From Rhizobium sp. P32RR-XVIII (GTDB taxonomy: Bacteria > Pseudomonadota > Alphaproteobacteria > Rhizobiales > Rhizobiaceae), in NCBI RefSeq assembly GCF_012641395.1, contig NZ_JABAIH010000004.1, forward strand, positions 1 to 64,000: a DNA stretch of 64,000 nucleotides, written 5' to 3'. Of the stretch, positions 45,492 to 55,434 are shown one piece after another; position 1 is the first letter of the stretch; every line of letters begins with the position of its first letter. Position numbers and translations under genes: made by a program. The notes beneath the pieces were generated by a model, which ran no database searches, had not been told where the DNA came from, and was given only the letters and a program-made list of their open reading frames with translations.

Positions 45492-47026
45492 TGTTTCTTC
45501 TCCCCTGAGCGCATGATAGCGCGCATGATGGTTTCCTGGCTCGCTTCGGCCTTCGGCAGTTCAGCGACGATGCGACCTTCGTTCATCACGTAGATGCGAT
45601 CGCAGGTGCCAAGCAGCTCCGGCATTTCCGACGAGATCATCAGAACGCCCTTTCCATCGGCGGCAAGCTGGTTGATGATGCTATAGATTTCATATTTTGC
45701 ACCCACGTCGATACCGCGGGTCGGCTCGTCCAGGATCAGCACGTCAGGATCCGAGAACAGCCACTTGGAAAGCACGACCTTCTGCTGGTTTCCGCCGGAG
45801 AGGTTGACCGCTTCCTGGTAGATGCTCGAGGAACGGATACGCAGCTTCGACCGATAATCCGTCGCAACCCTGCTTTCCTTGATGCCGTCGATGACGGTGC
45901 CGCTCGAAATGCCGTTGAGATTGGCAAGCGAGGTGTTGTGCATGATGTTGTCGGCCAACACGAGGCCGAGATGCTTGCGATCCTCGGTCACGTAAGCGAG
46001 ACCGGCATCGATCGCCTTGCGGACGGTGCTGGTGTCGACCGGCTTGCCGTCGACATGGACTTCGCCTGATATCTTGTGACCGTAGGACTTGCCGAAGACG
46101 CTCATGGCGAATTCGGTGCGCCCAGCGCCCATGAGACCGGCAATGCCGACGACCTCGCCCTTGCGGACGTTGATGTCGATATCGTGCAGCACCTGGCGGT
46201 CGCGATGCTGCTGGTGGAAGGCGTTCCACTTCTTCACTTCGAAGATCGTGTCGCCGATCGGAACCGAACGCGGCGGATAGCGGTCTTCCAGATCGCGGCC
46301 CACCATGTTGCGGATGATGATGTCTTCGCTGATTTCGTCCGCGTGACAGTCGAGCGTCTTGATCGTCATGCCGTCGCGCAAGACGGTGATCTGATCTGCG
46401 ACCTTGCGGATTTCGTTCAGCTTGTGGGAAATGATGATGGACGTCATGCCCTGCTTGCGGAATTCCATCAGCAGGTTGAGCAACGCGTCGGAATCTTTCT
46501 CGTTGAGCGAGGCCGTCGGTTCGTCGAGGATCAGAAGCTTGACGCTCTTCGACAGCGCCTTGGCGATCTCGACGAGCTGCTGCTTGCCGACACCGATGTC
46601 GGTCACGAGCGTATTCGGAGATTCGCGCAGGCCGACCTTGGCCAGAAGCTCTTTGGTGCGGTTGTAGGTGGTTTCCCAGCTGATGACGCCGCTCTTTGCG
46701 TTCTCGTTGCCGAGGAAGATGTTTTCCCCGATCGACAACAGCGGCACGAGCGCCAGTTCCTGGTGAATGATGACGATGCCGATTTCTTCGGAGTCCTTCA
46801 GGGCTTTGAAGTTGCGGACATTGCCGTCGTAGACGATCTCGCCATCATAGGTGCCTGCGGGATAGACACCGGAGAGAACTTTCATCAGGGTCGATTTGCC
46901 GGCCCCGTTTTCCCCCACAACTGCATGGATCTCACCCTGCCGAACCTTGAGGTTCACGTTCTCAAGCGCCTTCACGCCCGGGAACGTCTTGGTGATGTTC
47001 CGCATTTCGAGGAGTGTATTTTCCAT
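45488..47026 (-). CDS. gguA: Sugar ABC transporter ATPase GguA (two ABC domains)
   Basis: 512 residues from the ATG at 47026; an in-frame TTG two codons earlier is less likely. The first ABC domain has Walker [10 protein letters not shown] near residue 37; the second has the degenerate GLMGAGRTE, then LSGGNQQKV and [12 protein letters not shown]. This two-domain layout with an altered second Walker A is typical of CUT2 ATPases such as MglA, XylG and GguA. It powers uptake of arabinose, galactose, glucose or xylose bound by ChvE. It follows chvE after a 94-bp gap with a strong hairpin. Confidence 0.93.
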   Translation of the reverse strand: MENTLLEMRNITKTFPGVKALENVNLKVRQGEIHAVVGENGAGKSTLMKVLSGVYPAGTYDGEIVYDGNVRNFKALKDSEEIGIVIIHQELALVPLLSIGENIFLGNENAKSGVISWETTYNRTKELLAKVGLRESPNTLVTDIGVGKQQLVEIAKALSKSVKLLILDEPTASLNEKDSDALLNLLMEFRKQGMTSIIISHKLNEIRKVADQITVLRDGMTIKTLDCHADEISEDIIIRNMVGRDLEDRYPPRSVPIGDTIFEVKKWNAFHQQHRDRQVLHDIDINVRKGEVVGIAGLMGAGRTEFAMSVFGKSYGHKISGEVHVDGKPVDTSTVRKAIDAGLAYVTEDRKHLGLVLADNIMHNTSLANLNGISSGTVIDGIKESRVATDYRSKLRIRSSSIYQEAVNLSGGNQQKVVLSKWLFSDPDVLILDEPTRGIDVGAKYEIYSIINQLAADGKGVLMISSEMPELLGTCDRIYVMNEGRIVAELPKAEASQETIMRAIMRSGEKKQ

Positions 47027-47083
47027 GATCAAAAATCCAGCGCCGTGACGTCAAGGAATGCCCGGCGATCGTAGAATTCAAGA

Positions 47084-47108
47084 CCGGAACCCGCAATGCG
47101 GGTTCCGG
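47084..47108. promoter_or_regulatory. Strong intercistronic hairpin after chvE
   Basis: CCGGAACCCGC (47084-47094) and GCGGGTTCCGG (47098-47108) form an 11-bp perfect stem with a 3-base loop, 12 bp beyond the chvE stop. Such hairpins typically protect the binding-protein mRNA so that ChvE is made in excess over GguAB. On the minus strand only TCTTG follows, so termination would be partial. Confidence 0.65.
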
Positions 47109-47120
47109 CCGTTCTTCATA

Positions 47121-48185
47121 TTACTTCAGCTGGTCAGCGGTGTAGTAGCCGCCTTCTACGAGGACCTTTTCGTAGTTGGTCTTGTCGACCGCTACCGGCT
47201 TCAGCAGGTAGGACGGAACGACCTTGACGCCGTTGTCGTAGGTCTTCGTGTCGTTCACTTCCGGCTCCTTGCCAGACATCACAGCGTCAACCATGGAAAC
47301 GGTGACCTTTGCGAGGTCGCGCGTGTCCTTGAAGATCGTGGAGTGCTGTTCGCCGGCAATGATCGACTTGACGGACGGAACTTCTGCGTCCTGGCCGCTG
47401 ATGACCGGCATCGGCTGGTCAGCCGAACCGTAGCCAACGCCCTTCAGCGACGAAATGATGCCGATGGAGAGACCGTCGTAAGGAGACAGAACGGCGTCAA
47501 CACGAGCGTCCGTGTAGTTGGCCGAGAGCAGGTTGTCCATGCGGGCCTGGGCCGTTGCCGGGTCCCAACGCAGCGTGCCAACCTTGTCCATGCCCGTCTG
47601 GCCGGACTTCACGACGAGCTTGCCGCTGTCGATGTAGGGCTGCAGGACCGACATTGCGCCGTCATAGAAGAAGAAGGCGTTGTTGTCGTCCGGCGAACCG
47701 CCGAAGAGTTCGATGTTGAACGGGCCCTTGCCGTCCTTGAGGCCGAGCGCGTCAACGATGGAACCGGCCTGCAGAACGCCGACCTGGAAGTTGTCGAACG
47801 TTGCATAGTAGTCGACGTTGCCCGAGTCGCGGATCAGGCGGTCATAAGCGATGACCTTGATACCGGCATCGTGGGCCTTCTGCAGAACGTCGGAAAGCGT
47901 CGTGCCGTCGATCGAAGCAACAACGAGAACCTTGGCGCCCTTCGTGACCATGTTTTCGATCTGCGAAAGCTGGTTCGGAATATCGTCGTCACCATACTGC
48001 AGGTCGGTCTGGTAGCCGGCTGCCTGGAGCTGCTTGACGATGTTGTTGCCGTCGTCGATCCAGCGAGCAGAAGACTTCGTCGGCATTGCGATACCAACGA
48101 GGCCCTTGTCCTGCGCCATGGCAGGCATAACGAATGAAGCGACGCCGAAGGCTGCCGCAGCCATCAATGAGATAATGGATTTCAT
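47121..48185 (-). CDS. chvE: Multiple sugar-binding periplasmic protein ChvE
   Basis: 354 residues, the length of ChvE. A Sec signal peptide ([18 protein letters not shown]...MAQ) leads to export to the periplasm. The mature part has the type I sugar-binding fold: [54 protein letters not shown]. It binds aldoses for uptake through GguAB; in Agrobacterium the homologue also signals to VirA and serves chemotaxis. It is first in the operon and divergent from gbpR. GGGAGAGAG lies upstream of the ATG. Confidence 0.95.
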   Translation of the reverse strand: MKSIISLMAAAAFGVASFVMPAMAQDKGLVGIAMPTKSSARWIDDGNNIVKQLQAAGYQTDLQYGDDDIPNQLSQIENMVTKGAKVLVVASIDGTTLSDVLQKAHDAGIKVIAYDRLIRDSGNVDYYATFDNFQVGVLQAGSIVDALGLKDGKGPFNIELFGGSPDDNNAFFFYDGAMSVLQPYIDSGKLVVKSGQTGMDKVGTLRWDPATAQARMDNLLSANYTDARVDAVLSPYDGLSIGIISSLKGVGYGSADQPMPVISGQDAEVPSVKSIIAGEQHSTIFKDTRDLAKVTVSMVDAVMSGKEPEVNDTKTYDNGVKVVPSYLLKPVAVDKTNYEKVLVEGGYYTADQLK

Positions 48186-48392
48186 TTCTCTCTCCCTTGT
48201 TAATAGAACGGCGGACGGCAAGCCGCCCGCCACGAAACTGTGGCAGGTTCCGTAGATTGGATAGTTACTTCAGATGGTGAGAAAAGAAGTAGGTTTCCTC
48301 CACGATCTCACACGTGTTGAGTGCCAACCAGCACACGGCCGCAAACTCGTATGGAATCTTATAACTGTCAAATAGAATCAGTGTTAAAATGC

Positions 48393-48408
48393 ATACCAAC
48401 TTTGGTAT
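48393..48408. promoter_or_regulatory. Palindromic operator-like site between chvE and gbpR
   Basis: ATACCAACTTTGGTAT is a perfect 7+2+7 palindrome, flanked on both sides by TTAAAA, in the AT-rich 273-bp divergent region. LysR-type regulators bind short interrupted palindromes in such divergent promoters, so it is a likely GbpR site controlling chvE and perhaps gbpR. Confidence 0.55.
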
Positions 48409-48458
48409 ATCGTTAAAAAGTATTACTTTTGAAGGGGATGAGAAGAGGGAGTGCAGCC

Positions 48459-49454
48459 ATGACGGGTATTTCCGGGCCGATTTCTGCGGATCGTATCGAT
48501 GTCCACAGTCAAAATTTTGGTGATGATGCCCTGCTGCGCGCGGGTTTGAAGCTGAATCACCTGCGGATGATCGTCGCACTCGAAGATAGCGGACAGATTT
48601 CCGCGGCGGCGGAAAGCCTGAACATCTCGCAGCCTGCCGCCTCCAGAATGCTCGCTGAAATGGAGTCGATCGTGAAGACGTCACTCTACGAGCGAGTGGC
48701 CCGAGGGGTGGTGCTGACGACGTTTGGAGAGGCGCTCGCGAGACGCGCTCGAAAGATTATGCTCGAGCTGCGCGAGGCCAGCCGGGAAATCGGCGAATTG
48801 AAGAGCGGCAAGGGCGGATCCGTCTTCATCGGCGCGGTCACCGCGCCGGCGATGAGCCTTGTGGTTCCCGCCATCGACAAGGTCCGCAAGGCCTTTCCGG
48901 GCATGGAGGTCAATATAGAGGTGGAGACCAGCAACGTTCTGGCGCGGCACCTGCTCGCGGCCCGGTACGACTTCATCATCGGCCGCATTCCCGACGACCT
49001 CAATCCCCGGCTCTTCGAAGTGCAGGAGATCGGCATAGAGAGAGCCTGCCTGATCGTCCGCTACGGGCATCCGCTCGCCGAGAAGAGGGTGTGCAGCCTT
49101 GCCGACATTCGTGGCTACGAGTGGGTCTTCCAGCCACCGGGCTCTCTGCTCCGGCGCACCTTGGAGGATATCTTTCTGGCGGCGGGCGTGCCGCTGCCCG
49201 AGAGCATCGTCAACACATCTTCCCTGCTGCTGACCTGCGCGATCATTAGCCAGACGAACGCGATCGCACCCGTAGCGCTGGAAGTCGCGCAGTTTCTCGC
49301 AGGCCAGGGCTCGAGGGCCTCCGATGTGCATGTGCTGCCGACCGACTTCGAAATCAACATAAAGCCCTATAGCCTGATCACCGCCCGCGAGCGCGCCCTG
49401 CCTCCGAGCGCGCGGCTTCTTCACGATCTCATTCTGGAGCAGTGCCAGACCTAG
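48459..49454 (+). CDS. gbpR: LysR-type regulator GbpR of chvE
   Basis: 331 residues from the ATG at 48459, with GAGGGAG seven bases upstream; upstream in-frame starts lack this. An N-terminal winged helix-turn-helix (LNHLRMIVALEDSGQISAAA...NISQPAASRML) is followed by a periplasmic-binding-like effector domain. Position and sequence match GbpR, the galactose-binding-protein regulator of Agrobacterium, which activates chvE in response to arabinose, galactose or fucose. It is divergent from chvE, as expected. Confidence 0.88.
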   Translation: MTGISGPISADRIDVHSQNFGDDALLRAGLKLNHLRMIVALEDSGQISAAAESLNISQPAASRMLAEMESIVKTSLYERVARGVVLTTFGEALARRARKIMLELREASREIGELKSGKGGSVFIGAVTAPAMSLVVPAIDKVRKAFPGMEVNIEVETSNVLARHLLAARYDFIIGRIPDDLNPRLFEVQEIGIERACLIVRYGHPLAEKRVCSLADIRGYEWVFQPPGSLLRRTLEDIFLAAGVPLPESIVNTSSLLLTCAIISQTNAIAPVALEVAQFLAGQGSRASDVHVLPTDFEINIKPYSLITARERALPPSARLLHDLILEQCQT

Positions 49455-49550
49455 AGCCTTGAAAGGCTCGATGTTTGGCCCTCGGCAGTCCTCACGCAAG
49501 CCCGGCGCCATTCTGGTATTGTTTAATGTTCGCCTTCGAAGGGTGGCAGC

Positions 49551-50030
49551 ATGTTGTTCGGGCAATCGATTTTCCAATCCGTTCTGGAACGGCTGAAGGC
49601 GGAAGAAGAGCGCAATGACGAGGATGAGACCCCCGCCGCCTATCGCGTCCAAGGTTTGAGCGCGGGGCTTGCTTTCGATGTGATGGAGGGGGTGTCGGCC
49701 GCGTCGCAGCGTCCCGGGCAGGCCTATCTCGACAATCTCGAGCCGGAAATGCCTGCTGCGGCGGCAGAAGAGGAAGTGCAGCCGCAGTCCGTTCCGGAGC
49801 CGGAGCCCGTGATGCCGGAGCACCTTGCGCGCATCACGCCTGCAGAAATCGCAGCTGAACTCTCGATAACGGCGGCCGATACACTTCAGACGCTGAACGA
49901 GAAGCGGCGCGCCTTCGCCAAGTTGAACCATCCCGATCGGGTGGCGCCGGCATTCCGGCAGAACGCGACGACGCGCATGACGCTTGCAAACCTCATGATC
50001 GACGAAGCCGTGCGGCGTCTCGGCCGCTGA
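49551..50030 (+). CDS. J-domain-like hypothetical protein
   Basis: 159 residues. The first ~100 residues are acidic, low-complexity and Pro/Glu-rich. The C-terminal ~55 residues look like a J-domain: LQTLNEKRRAFAKLNHPDR, with HPD at the expected turn, followed by helix III with NLMIDEAVRR. A J-domain would call in DnaK. The usual glycine/phenylalanine and zinc regions of DnaJ are absent. It lies alone between gbpR and a convergent small membrane protein. GAAGGGTGG precedes the ATG. Confidence 0.7.
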   Translation: MLFGQSIFQSVLERLKAEEERNDEDETPAAYRVQGLSAGLAFDVMEGVSAASQRPGQAYLDNLEPEMPAAAAEEEVQPQSVPEPEPVMPEHLARITPAEIAAELSITAADTLQTLNEKRRAFAKLNHPDRVAPAFRQNATTRMTLANLMIDEAVRRLGR

Positions 50031-50282
50031 CTATTCAGGGTCCGTCTCGTCCGGCTTTGGAGCTTCGTTTGGCTCGGCAGGCGGCGGCAGCTTGTAGGTC
50101 CAGAAGAGCATATAAAAGGCGTAGATACCGGCAGCGCCCGACAACACGCCCCAGAAGGGGTCGCCGCCGACGAACTCCAGAGCTGACCAGCCCAGGCATA
50201 CGGCCACGATCAGAGCCCGTACCCAGACATGGCGGTAGGCCGGATGGCTCGGATCGATAAGCTGCATGTGTTCCCCGGTCAT
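50031..50282 (-). CDS. Small inner-membrane hypothetical protein
   Basis: 83 residues with two hydrophobic segments (about 22-40 and 45-65) separated by GGDPF, and a Pro/Glu-rich C-terminal tail. It fits small rhizobial membrane proteins of unknown function. Its stop abuts the stop of the J-domain-like gene. No further motif. Confidence 0.7.
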   Translation of the reverse strand: MTGEHMQLIDPSHPAYRHVWVRALIVAVCLGWSALEFVGGDPFWGVLSGAAGIYAFYMLFWTYKLPPPAEPNEAPKPDETDPE

Positions 50283-50420
50283 GTTTCGATCACTTGTCTT
50301 TAGGCCGGATTTTGTAAAAGTGAAAGGGCAGCGGGCTTGACGGCTCGAACGGAAGGTGGAATGAAAATTCCACAGATACGCAAATTCGGTTCATTTGTTC
50401 CGAATTCCAGGGAGGGTTTC

Positions 50421-51413
50421 ATGACAGTCAGATTTGGTCTTCTCGGCGCCGGCCGCATCGGCAAGGTTCACGCCAAGGCGGTGAGCGGCGATCCGAACGC
50501 GACGCTCGTTGCTGTCGCTGATGCGATGCCGCAGGCAGCCGAAGCGATCGCGTCCGCTTATGGCTGTGAGGTGCGCTCGATCGAGGCGATCGAAGCGGCC
50601 AAGGATATCGATGCCGTCGTCATCTGCACGCCGACCGATACGCATGCGGATCTGATCGAGCGCTTTGCCCGCGCCGGCAAGGCGATCTTCTGCGAAAAGC
50701 CGATCGATCTCGACGTTGCCCGCGTGAAGGCCTGCATCAAGGTCGTCGAGGAAACCAATGCCAAGCTAATGGTCGGCTTCAACCGCCGCTTCGATCCGCA
50801 TTTCATGGCCGTGCGTAAGACGATCGACGACGGGCGCATCGGCGAAGTCGAGATGGTGACGATCACCTCGCGCGATCCGGGCGCTCCGCCCGTCGACTAC
50901 ATCAAGCGTTCGGGCGGCATCTTCCGCGACATGACGATCCACGATTTCGACATGGCCCGCTTCCTGCTCGGCGAGGAGCCGGTATCGGTTGTGGCGACTG
51001 CCGCCGTCCTCGTCGACAAGGCGATCGGTGAGGCGGGCGACTACGACAGCGTCTCGGTCATCCTGCAGACGAAGTCCGGCAAGCAGGCGGTGATCTCCAA
51101 TTCCCGCCGCGCCACCTATGGCTACGACCAGCGCATCGAAGTGCACGGTTCGAAGGGCATGGTTGCCGCCGAGAACCAGCGTCCGGTCTCGATCGAAGTC
51201 GCAAACGGCGATGGCTACACCCGCCCGCCGCTGCACGATTTCTTCATGACCCGCTACACCGAAGCCTACGCCAACGAGATTGCAGGCTTCATCGCGGCGA
51301 TCGAAAAGGGCGCAAAGATTTCACCCTCCGGCTCGGATGGCCTTGCGGCCCTGGTGCTCGCCGACGCGGCGGTGCGGTCCGTCAAGGAAGGCAAGCTCGT
51401 CAAGATCGGCTGA
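50421..51413 (+). CDS. iolG: Myo-inositol 2-dehydrogenase
   Basis: 330 residues from the ATG at 50421 with GGGAGGG upstream; the longer frame has no better start. Rossmann motif GAGRIGKVH near residue 9, the GFO/IDH motif CEKPID with its lysine, and GGIFRDMTIHDFD, in which Asp and His form the active site. This is the IolG pattern, oxidising myo-inositol to scyllo-inosose with NAD+. Rhizobia often keep iolG apart from other iol genes, as here. A related sugar dehydrogenase is possible but less likely. Confidence 0.88.
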   Translation: MTVRFGLLGAGRIGKVHAKAVSGDPNATLVAVADAMPQAAEAIASAYGCEVRSIEAIEAAKDIDAVVICTPTDTHADLIERFARAGKAIFCEKPIDLDVARVKACIKVVEETNAKLMVGFNRRFDPHFMAVRKTIDDGRIGEVEMVTITSRDPGAPPVDYIKRSGGIFRDMTIHDFDMARFLLGEEPVSVVATAAVLVDKAIGEAGDYDSVSVILQTKSGKQAVISNSRRATYGYDQRIEVHGSKGMVAAENQRPVSIEVANGDGYTRPPLHDFFMTRYTEAYANEIAGFIAAIEKGAKISPSGSDGLAALVLADAAVRSVKEGKLVKIG

Positions 51414-51575
51414 GCTCGCTCAGGACCACCATACTGGATGGCCGGGCATGCGCCCGGCCATTTCCTTTCGGCGCCAACCATCAGCCAAACTTGAAATAAT
51501 TATCAACGCTTTGCCTTTGACGCGAAGAGGTTGGACCGCTATTGGCCCGGCAACACCACTTGCCCAGAGTCCTCC

Positions 51576-52469
51576 ATGACCCTCGATCGTTCCGCGCCCG
51601 CTATCTTCGTGCTTTTATGGTCCACCGGCTGGGTCGTGGCGAAGTATGCGGCGCTTCATTCCGAGCCCTTCACCTTCCTCGGTATGCGCTATGCGCTGTC
51701 GGCGCTTGCCTTTCTCGCTCTCTGTCTGGTGCTGAAAGCGAAATGGCCTGACCGGGCGACGGTGCTGCGGGCGATCTATTCCGGCTTCTTTCTGCACGGC
51801 TTCTATCTCGGCGGCCTCTGGTGGGCGATCGCCAATGGCGTTCCGGCAGGCATCTCCGGGATCATCGCCGCTCTCCAGCCGCTCATGACGGCTATGGCCG
51901 CGCCCTTCCTGATCGGCGAACGGCTGCAGCCGACGCAGAAGTTCGGGCTTCTCCTCGGTTTTCTCGGCATAGCGATTGCCGTTTCCCCGAAGCTTTTCGA
52001 CCCTGGATCCGTGAGCCTTGTTCATGCGGCGGTGCCATTGGCGATCAACCTCCTCGCCATGGCTTCGGTCACGTACGGGACGATTTACCAGAAAAAGCAC
52101 CTGCACAGCGGCGACCTCAAGGCGATCGCGACGCTGCAGTATGTGGGCGCGCTTATCGTGACTGTCCCTCTAGCACTCGCGTTCGAGCGGCTGCATTTCG
52201 ACGGTACGGCGCAAGCGTTTGCGGCGCTGGCCTGGTCGGTCTTCGGCCTGTCGATGGGCGGGGTCGGGCTGCTTCTCTATCTGATCCGCAGGGGGCAGGT
52301 CTCCCGCGCCGCGTCGCTGATCTACCTGATGCCGCCGACGGTCGCCATCGAGGCATTCATAGCCTTCGGCGAGCCGCTGACCTTGCCGTTGATCAGCGGA
52401 ACGATCGTCGTCGTCACTGGCGTCTATCTGACCAACCGTAAAAGCGCCGTCCGGGTGGCTGAAGCCTAG
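51576..52469 (+). CDS. EamA/DMT-family transporter
   Basis: 297 residues with ten predicted membrane helices in two EamA repeats. Starts with FVLLWSTGWVVAKYAA; repeat one contains GISGIIAALQPLMTAMAAPFLIGERL and repeat two SLIYLMPPTVAIEAFIAFGEPL. Drug/metabolite transporters of this kind export amino acids or metabolites; the substrate cannot be told. The ATG at 51576 is used as the first that precedes the first membrane helix. Confidence 0.85.
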   Translation: MTLDRSAPAIFVLLWSTGWVVAKYAALHSEPFTFLGMRYALSALAFLALCLVLKAKWPDRATVLRAIYSGFFLHGFYLGGLWWAIANGVPAGISGIIAALQPLMTAMAAPFLIGERLQPTQKFGLLLGFLGIAIAVSPKLFDPGSVSLVHAAVPLAINLLAMASVTYGTIYQKKHLHSGDLKAIATLQYVGALIVTVPLALAFERLHFDGTAQAFAALAWSVFGLSMGGVGLLLYLIRRGQVSRAASLIYLMPPTVAIEAFIAFGEPLTLPLISGTIVVVTGVYLTNRKSAVRVAEA

Positions 52470-52605
52470 GTCCTACCCTAAATCGGCGGAGCCGGACGCG
52501 GCGCGTTGGGTATCAAATTCCATCGACCGCCGACCCTATGGCAACTGTGCGCCATAAGCGGCCGCTGGAAGAGCTGGCGCGGCCCTTAGCGCGCGACGCG
52601 TCTCC

Positions 52606-52788
52606 ATGCGGTGTGGAGCGGAATGGCTGCATACTCCTACGGTTTCATCGTCGTTCATGATAGGCTTCTTTGTCTGTTTGCTGTCGATGAGCCTGCACGG
52701 CGGCTCAGGCAGGCGCTGCTCGGACATCGCGCTTGTCCTGGCGGTCGACGGCTCCGATAGCATCGATGATGACGAATATGCGTTTTAG
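52606..52788 (+). pseudogene. DUF1194 protein, N-terminal remnant
   Basis: The frame ends CSDIALVLAVDGSDSIDDDEYAF and then stops. DUF1194 proteins have LVLAVDVSGSIDDEEY followed by some 200 more residues of a von Willebrand A-like domain, which is missing here. The altered DGSDS also breaks the MIDAS-type motif. The region 52470-52946 contains no other gene. Confidence 0.6.
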
Positions 52789-52946
52789 AGCACGCGCTGA
52801 ATAGCGGTTTCGACAGTCCTAGCAGCCGAAGTAAGTCCAAGGCATCAAACAACTGGGCCAAGTGATCTTTTGCTCGGGAGTTTTCGACCTCGAAATGCAT
52901 TCATGCAAACCCACATCCGCATTCAACAAGCAGAGGGATTACGACA

Positions 52947-53351
52947 ATGAATTCAGCTTTGTTAACGCTCTTTGTGTCAGCAACAGTCAGCCTCCTTGGC
53001 ACTTTGGCGGTGGCCGCGGACAACGCTGCAACCGTCACACCACTCATAAAAAAGGACCTCCCAAATTATCCTGGCAAGGAGGGGCTGATGATATCGGTCG
53101 AGTATGGGCCAGGAGGTTCCGATCCTATTCACAAACATGACGCAAATGCTTTCGTCTATGTTCTGGAGGGCTCGATCGTGATGCAGGTCAAGGGAGAAAA
53201 AGAAGTCACCTTGTCGCCGGGACAGACCTTCTACGAAGGTCCTTCCGACATTCACTTGGTCAGCCGCAATGCGAGCACGACTGAACCGGCGAAGTTTATC
53301 GTGGTGCTGCTTAAGAACAAGGACGCTCCGGTTCTCATGCCGGTAGAGTAA
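52947..53351 (+). CDS. Secreted cupin-domain protein
   Basis: 134 residues with a signal peptide (MNSALLTLFVSATVSLLGTLAVAA). The mature part is a single cupin barrel: ISVEYGPGGSDPIHKHDANAFVYVLEG with two metal-binding His and a second motif around GQTFYEGPSDIHLVS. AGAGGGA precedes the ATG. Probably periplasmic; substrate unknown. It lies in a patch with gene remnants and genes of distinct composition, so it may have been acquired with them. Confidence 0.82.
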   Translation: MNSALLTLFVSATVSLLGTLAVAADNAATVTPLIKKDLPNYPGKEGLMISVEYGPGGSDPIHKHDANAFVYVLEGSIVMQVKGEKEVTLSPGQTFYEGPSDIHLVSRNASTTEPAKFIVVLLKNKDAPVLMPVE

Positions 53352-53515
53352 CATTCAGTGCGGTGGCGATGAACCGGTGCACCCTATTCTGATAACTCGT
53401 GGCATGATCGTCGCTTTCGTATCTAGCGTGCCGGTCGGACGCCACCTCCGGCAAAAAGGACGTTATCATGCGCAAGAATCATGGAAGGAGTCTCTTGTCC
53501 TCCGGGCGCAAGTAA

Positions 53516-54181
53516 CTAATCGCCGACGAACGTGACCGTCTCGTCGAGCGGGACGCGGCCCGTCCGGGGGTAACTTACCGTGGGGTCCTCGTACCCGATC
53601 GACATGCCGCAGAAGAGGATGAGCCCGTCCGGGGGTGACAGGACCTCCGCGACTGTCTCGCGAACCTGCGACCACGCCATCTGCGGGCAACTGTGCAGCC
53701 CTTCGGCGCGGAGCAGCAGCATGATGGTCTGCAGATACATGCCGACGTCGGCCCATTGGGGCCGGCCCAGGTCGCGGTCGATGTAGCAGAACAGGGCCGC
53801 TGGCGCGCCGAAACAGTTCCAGTTGGCGATGGCTGCCCGCTGGCGCGCCTCCCAGTCCTCGCGCGCAATGCCGAGAGCGCTGTAGCGCTCCTTGCCGAAG
53901 GCGGATCGGCGGTCCGCGTACGGCGACTTCAGCACGGACGGGTACATCTCGTACTGCCGCTCGTCCCAGGGGTCGCCGTGGGCCACGCGCTCGACGGCGC
54001 ACGTCTTGAGCTCGACCAGCGGCGCGCCGGTCAGCACGTAGGTGTTCCACGGCTGGATGTTCGATCCGGACGGCGCCCAAGCTGCGGCGGTCAGCACGCG
54101 CTCAAGCACCTCCCTCGACACTGGCTCGTCTTTGAATCCGCGCATCGACCGTCGGCTTGTGACTGCCTCATATACGTCCAT
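53516..54181 (-). CDS. Nitroreductase-family FMN oxidoreductase
   Basis: 221 residues from the ATG at 54181 with GGAGG upstream. FMN-binding features: TSRRSMRGFKDEPV at the N-terminus, AAWAPSGSNIQPWNTY, and the C-terminal GYEDPTVSYPRTGR. The family reduces nitroaromatics, quinones or enoates with NAD(P)H. GC-rich codon use with third-position G/C is stronger than in neighbouring core genes, and together with the MBL-fold gene on the same strand it looks acquired as a pair. Exact substrate not visible. Confidence 0.85.
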   Translation of the reverse strand: MDVYEAVTSRRSMRGFKDEPVSREVLERVLTAAAWAPSGSNIQPWNTYVLTGAPLVELKTCAVERVAHGDPWDERQYEMYPSVLKSPYADRRSAFGKERYSALGIAREDWEARQRAAIANWNCFGAPAALFCYIDRDLGRPQWADVGMYLQTIMLLLRAEGLHSCPQMAWSQVRETVAEVLSPPDGLILFCGMSIGYEDPTVSYPRTGRVPLDETVTFVGD

Positions 54182-54262
54182 GATGATTGCCTCCCTACCG
54201 TCGGTCATCCGTTTCGTTCAAACGCATGCGGTCGTCCAGTTCGGGCCTAACCCGACAAGCGG

Positions 54263-55219
54263 TCAGTACTCCCACGGGCCCGGTACCCAACGAAAAACGT
54301 CGCCGGCGACCGCCACATGGCAGACGGACGGGAACGACAAGTGAGTGGCCACCAGCGACTCACGGTTCGCCGCCAGCTCCCGCAGAAGACGGACCCGGAC
54401 GCGGGCCGCCTCCTCGGGATCGTGTTCGAAACCGTTGTACCAGTCGGGGTGCTCGAACCCTACCTGGAACACGGCGTCTCCGGCGAACGTCAGCCGGTCG
54501 CCGCCGGACGCCAGGCGGACCACGCTGTGCCCGGGGGTGTGGCCGCCGGTGCGTTGGACGAGCACCCCCGGCGCCACCTCGTGGTCGTTCTCGAACGTCC
54601 GCAACTGGCTGTGGTATTCTTTCAAGAATCGCTTGCCCGTCCGCCGAAGCGCGTCGGGGAACCCGGGCGGCATGGAGACGCGGGAGAAATCGGGCGACTC
54701 CCAGAACTCGGCCTCGGCGGTCGCCACGTGGACCCGCAGGTCCGGACGCAGCCGCTCCTTCACCCCATCGGCGAGCAGCCCGCCAATGTGGTCCATGTGC
54801 AGGTGGGTGAGCACCACGTCGGTCACGGATGCGAGATCGATGCCCGCCGCCTCCAGTCGCTGGCCCCACTGCCCGGCCCGCGGCAAATCCGGGAACTCGC
54901 CCCCGATCCCAGCGTCGATGAGGATGGTCCGGCCGCCGCTGCGCACCACGACCGCGTTCAGCGCCCACTCGAGCACGTCCGGCGGCAGGAACATGTCCTC
55001 CAGCCAGGCCGCCCGGACAGCCGGGTCGACGTTGTGGCCCAACATCGCGCCTGGTAGCGATAGTACCCCATCGCTGACCACCATTACGTCAATCGTGCCG
55101 ACCTTCAGCGCATAGCGCGACGGAACCAACTCGTGCTCCGGTCTACCGTGGATGTACCTCGCGTTCACCGTGTCGGCGCAATGTTTGACCGGGGGGTGTG
55201 GGGTGTTGTCCAAGCTCAT
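54263..55219 (-). CDS. MBL-fold metallohydrolase
   Basis: 318 residues from the ATG at 55219 with AGGAGG upstream. Metallo-beta-lactamase motifs are complete: LTHLHMDHIGG (HxHxDH), a later GHTPGHS and FAGDAV, then ATHLSFP near the C-terminus. No signal peptide, so it is cytoplasmic. It resembles lactonase or hydrolase types. It is upstream of the nitroreductase gene by 81 bp and shares its GC-rich codon bias. The IS5 remnant lies just upstream. The substrate is unknown. Confidence 0.85.
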   Translation of the reverse strand: MSLDNTPHPPVKHCADTVNARYIHGRPEHELVPSRYALKVGTIDVMVVSDGVLSLPGAMLGHNVDPAVRAAWLEDMFLPPDVLEWALNAVVVRSGGRTILIDAGIGGEFPDLPRAGQWGQRLEAAGIDLASVTDVVLTHLHMDHIGGLLADGVKERLRPDLRVHVATAEAEFWESPDFSRVSMPPGFPDALRRTGKRFLKEYHSQLRTFENDHEVAPGVLVQRTGGHTPGHSVVRLASGGDRLTFAGDAVFQVGFEHPDWYNGFEHDPEEAARVRVRLLRELAANRESLVATHLSFPSVCHVAVAGDVFRWVPGPWEY

Positions 55220-55434
55220 GTTTGCCTCCTGTCGACCGCTTTGGTCTCGAAGCCGCCGGTTCCCGTGGGATGGCACGCGCCGCCGAACTCGGAATTGGCT
55301 TGCGCCTTGCGCAACCGATCAGGGCAGACCGCGGGCGGTTAATATAGCGGGCTTGCGCTAGGCCGTATAATCACAAATGTCGTTGGCAATTGATAGCGCG
55401 ACTGATCCAAGGGTGCTTGACGGGGAGACCTTTG

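Noticed and set aside
44259..48137. Several long plus-strand frames opposite gguB, gguA and chvE
   Set aside because: Antisense to well-recognised transporter genes; composition is of mirrored codons.
49451..49471. GAGCC/GGCTC hairpin after gbpR as terminator
   Set aside because: Only a 5-bp stem and no T-run, so too weak to call.
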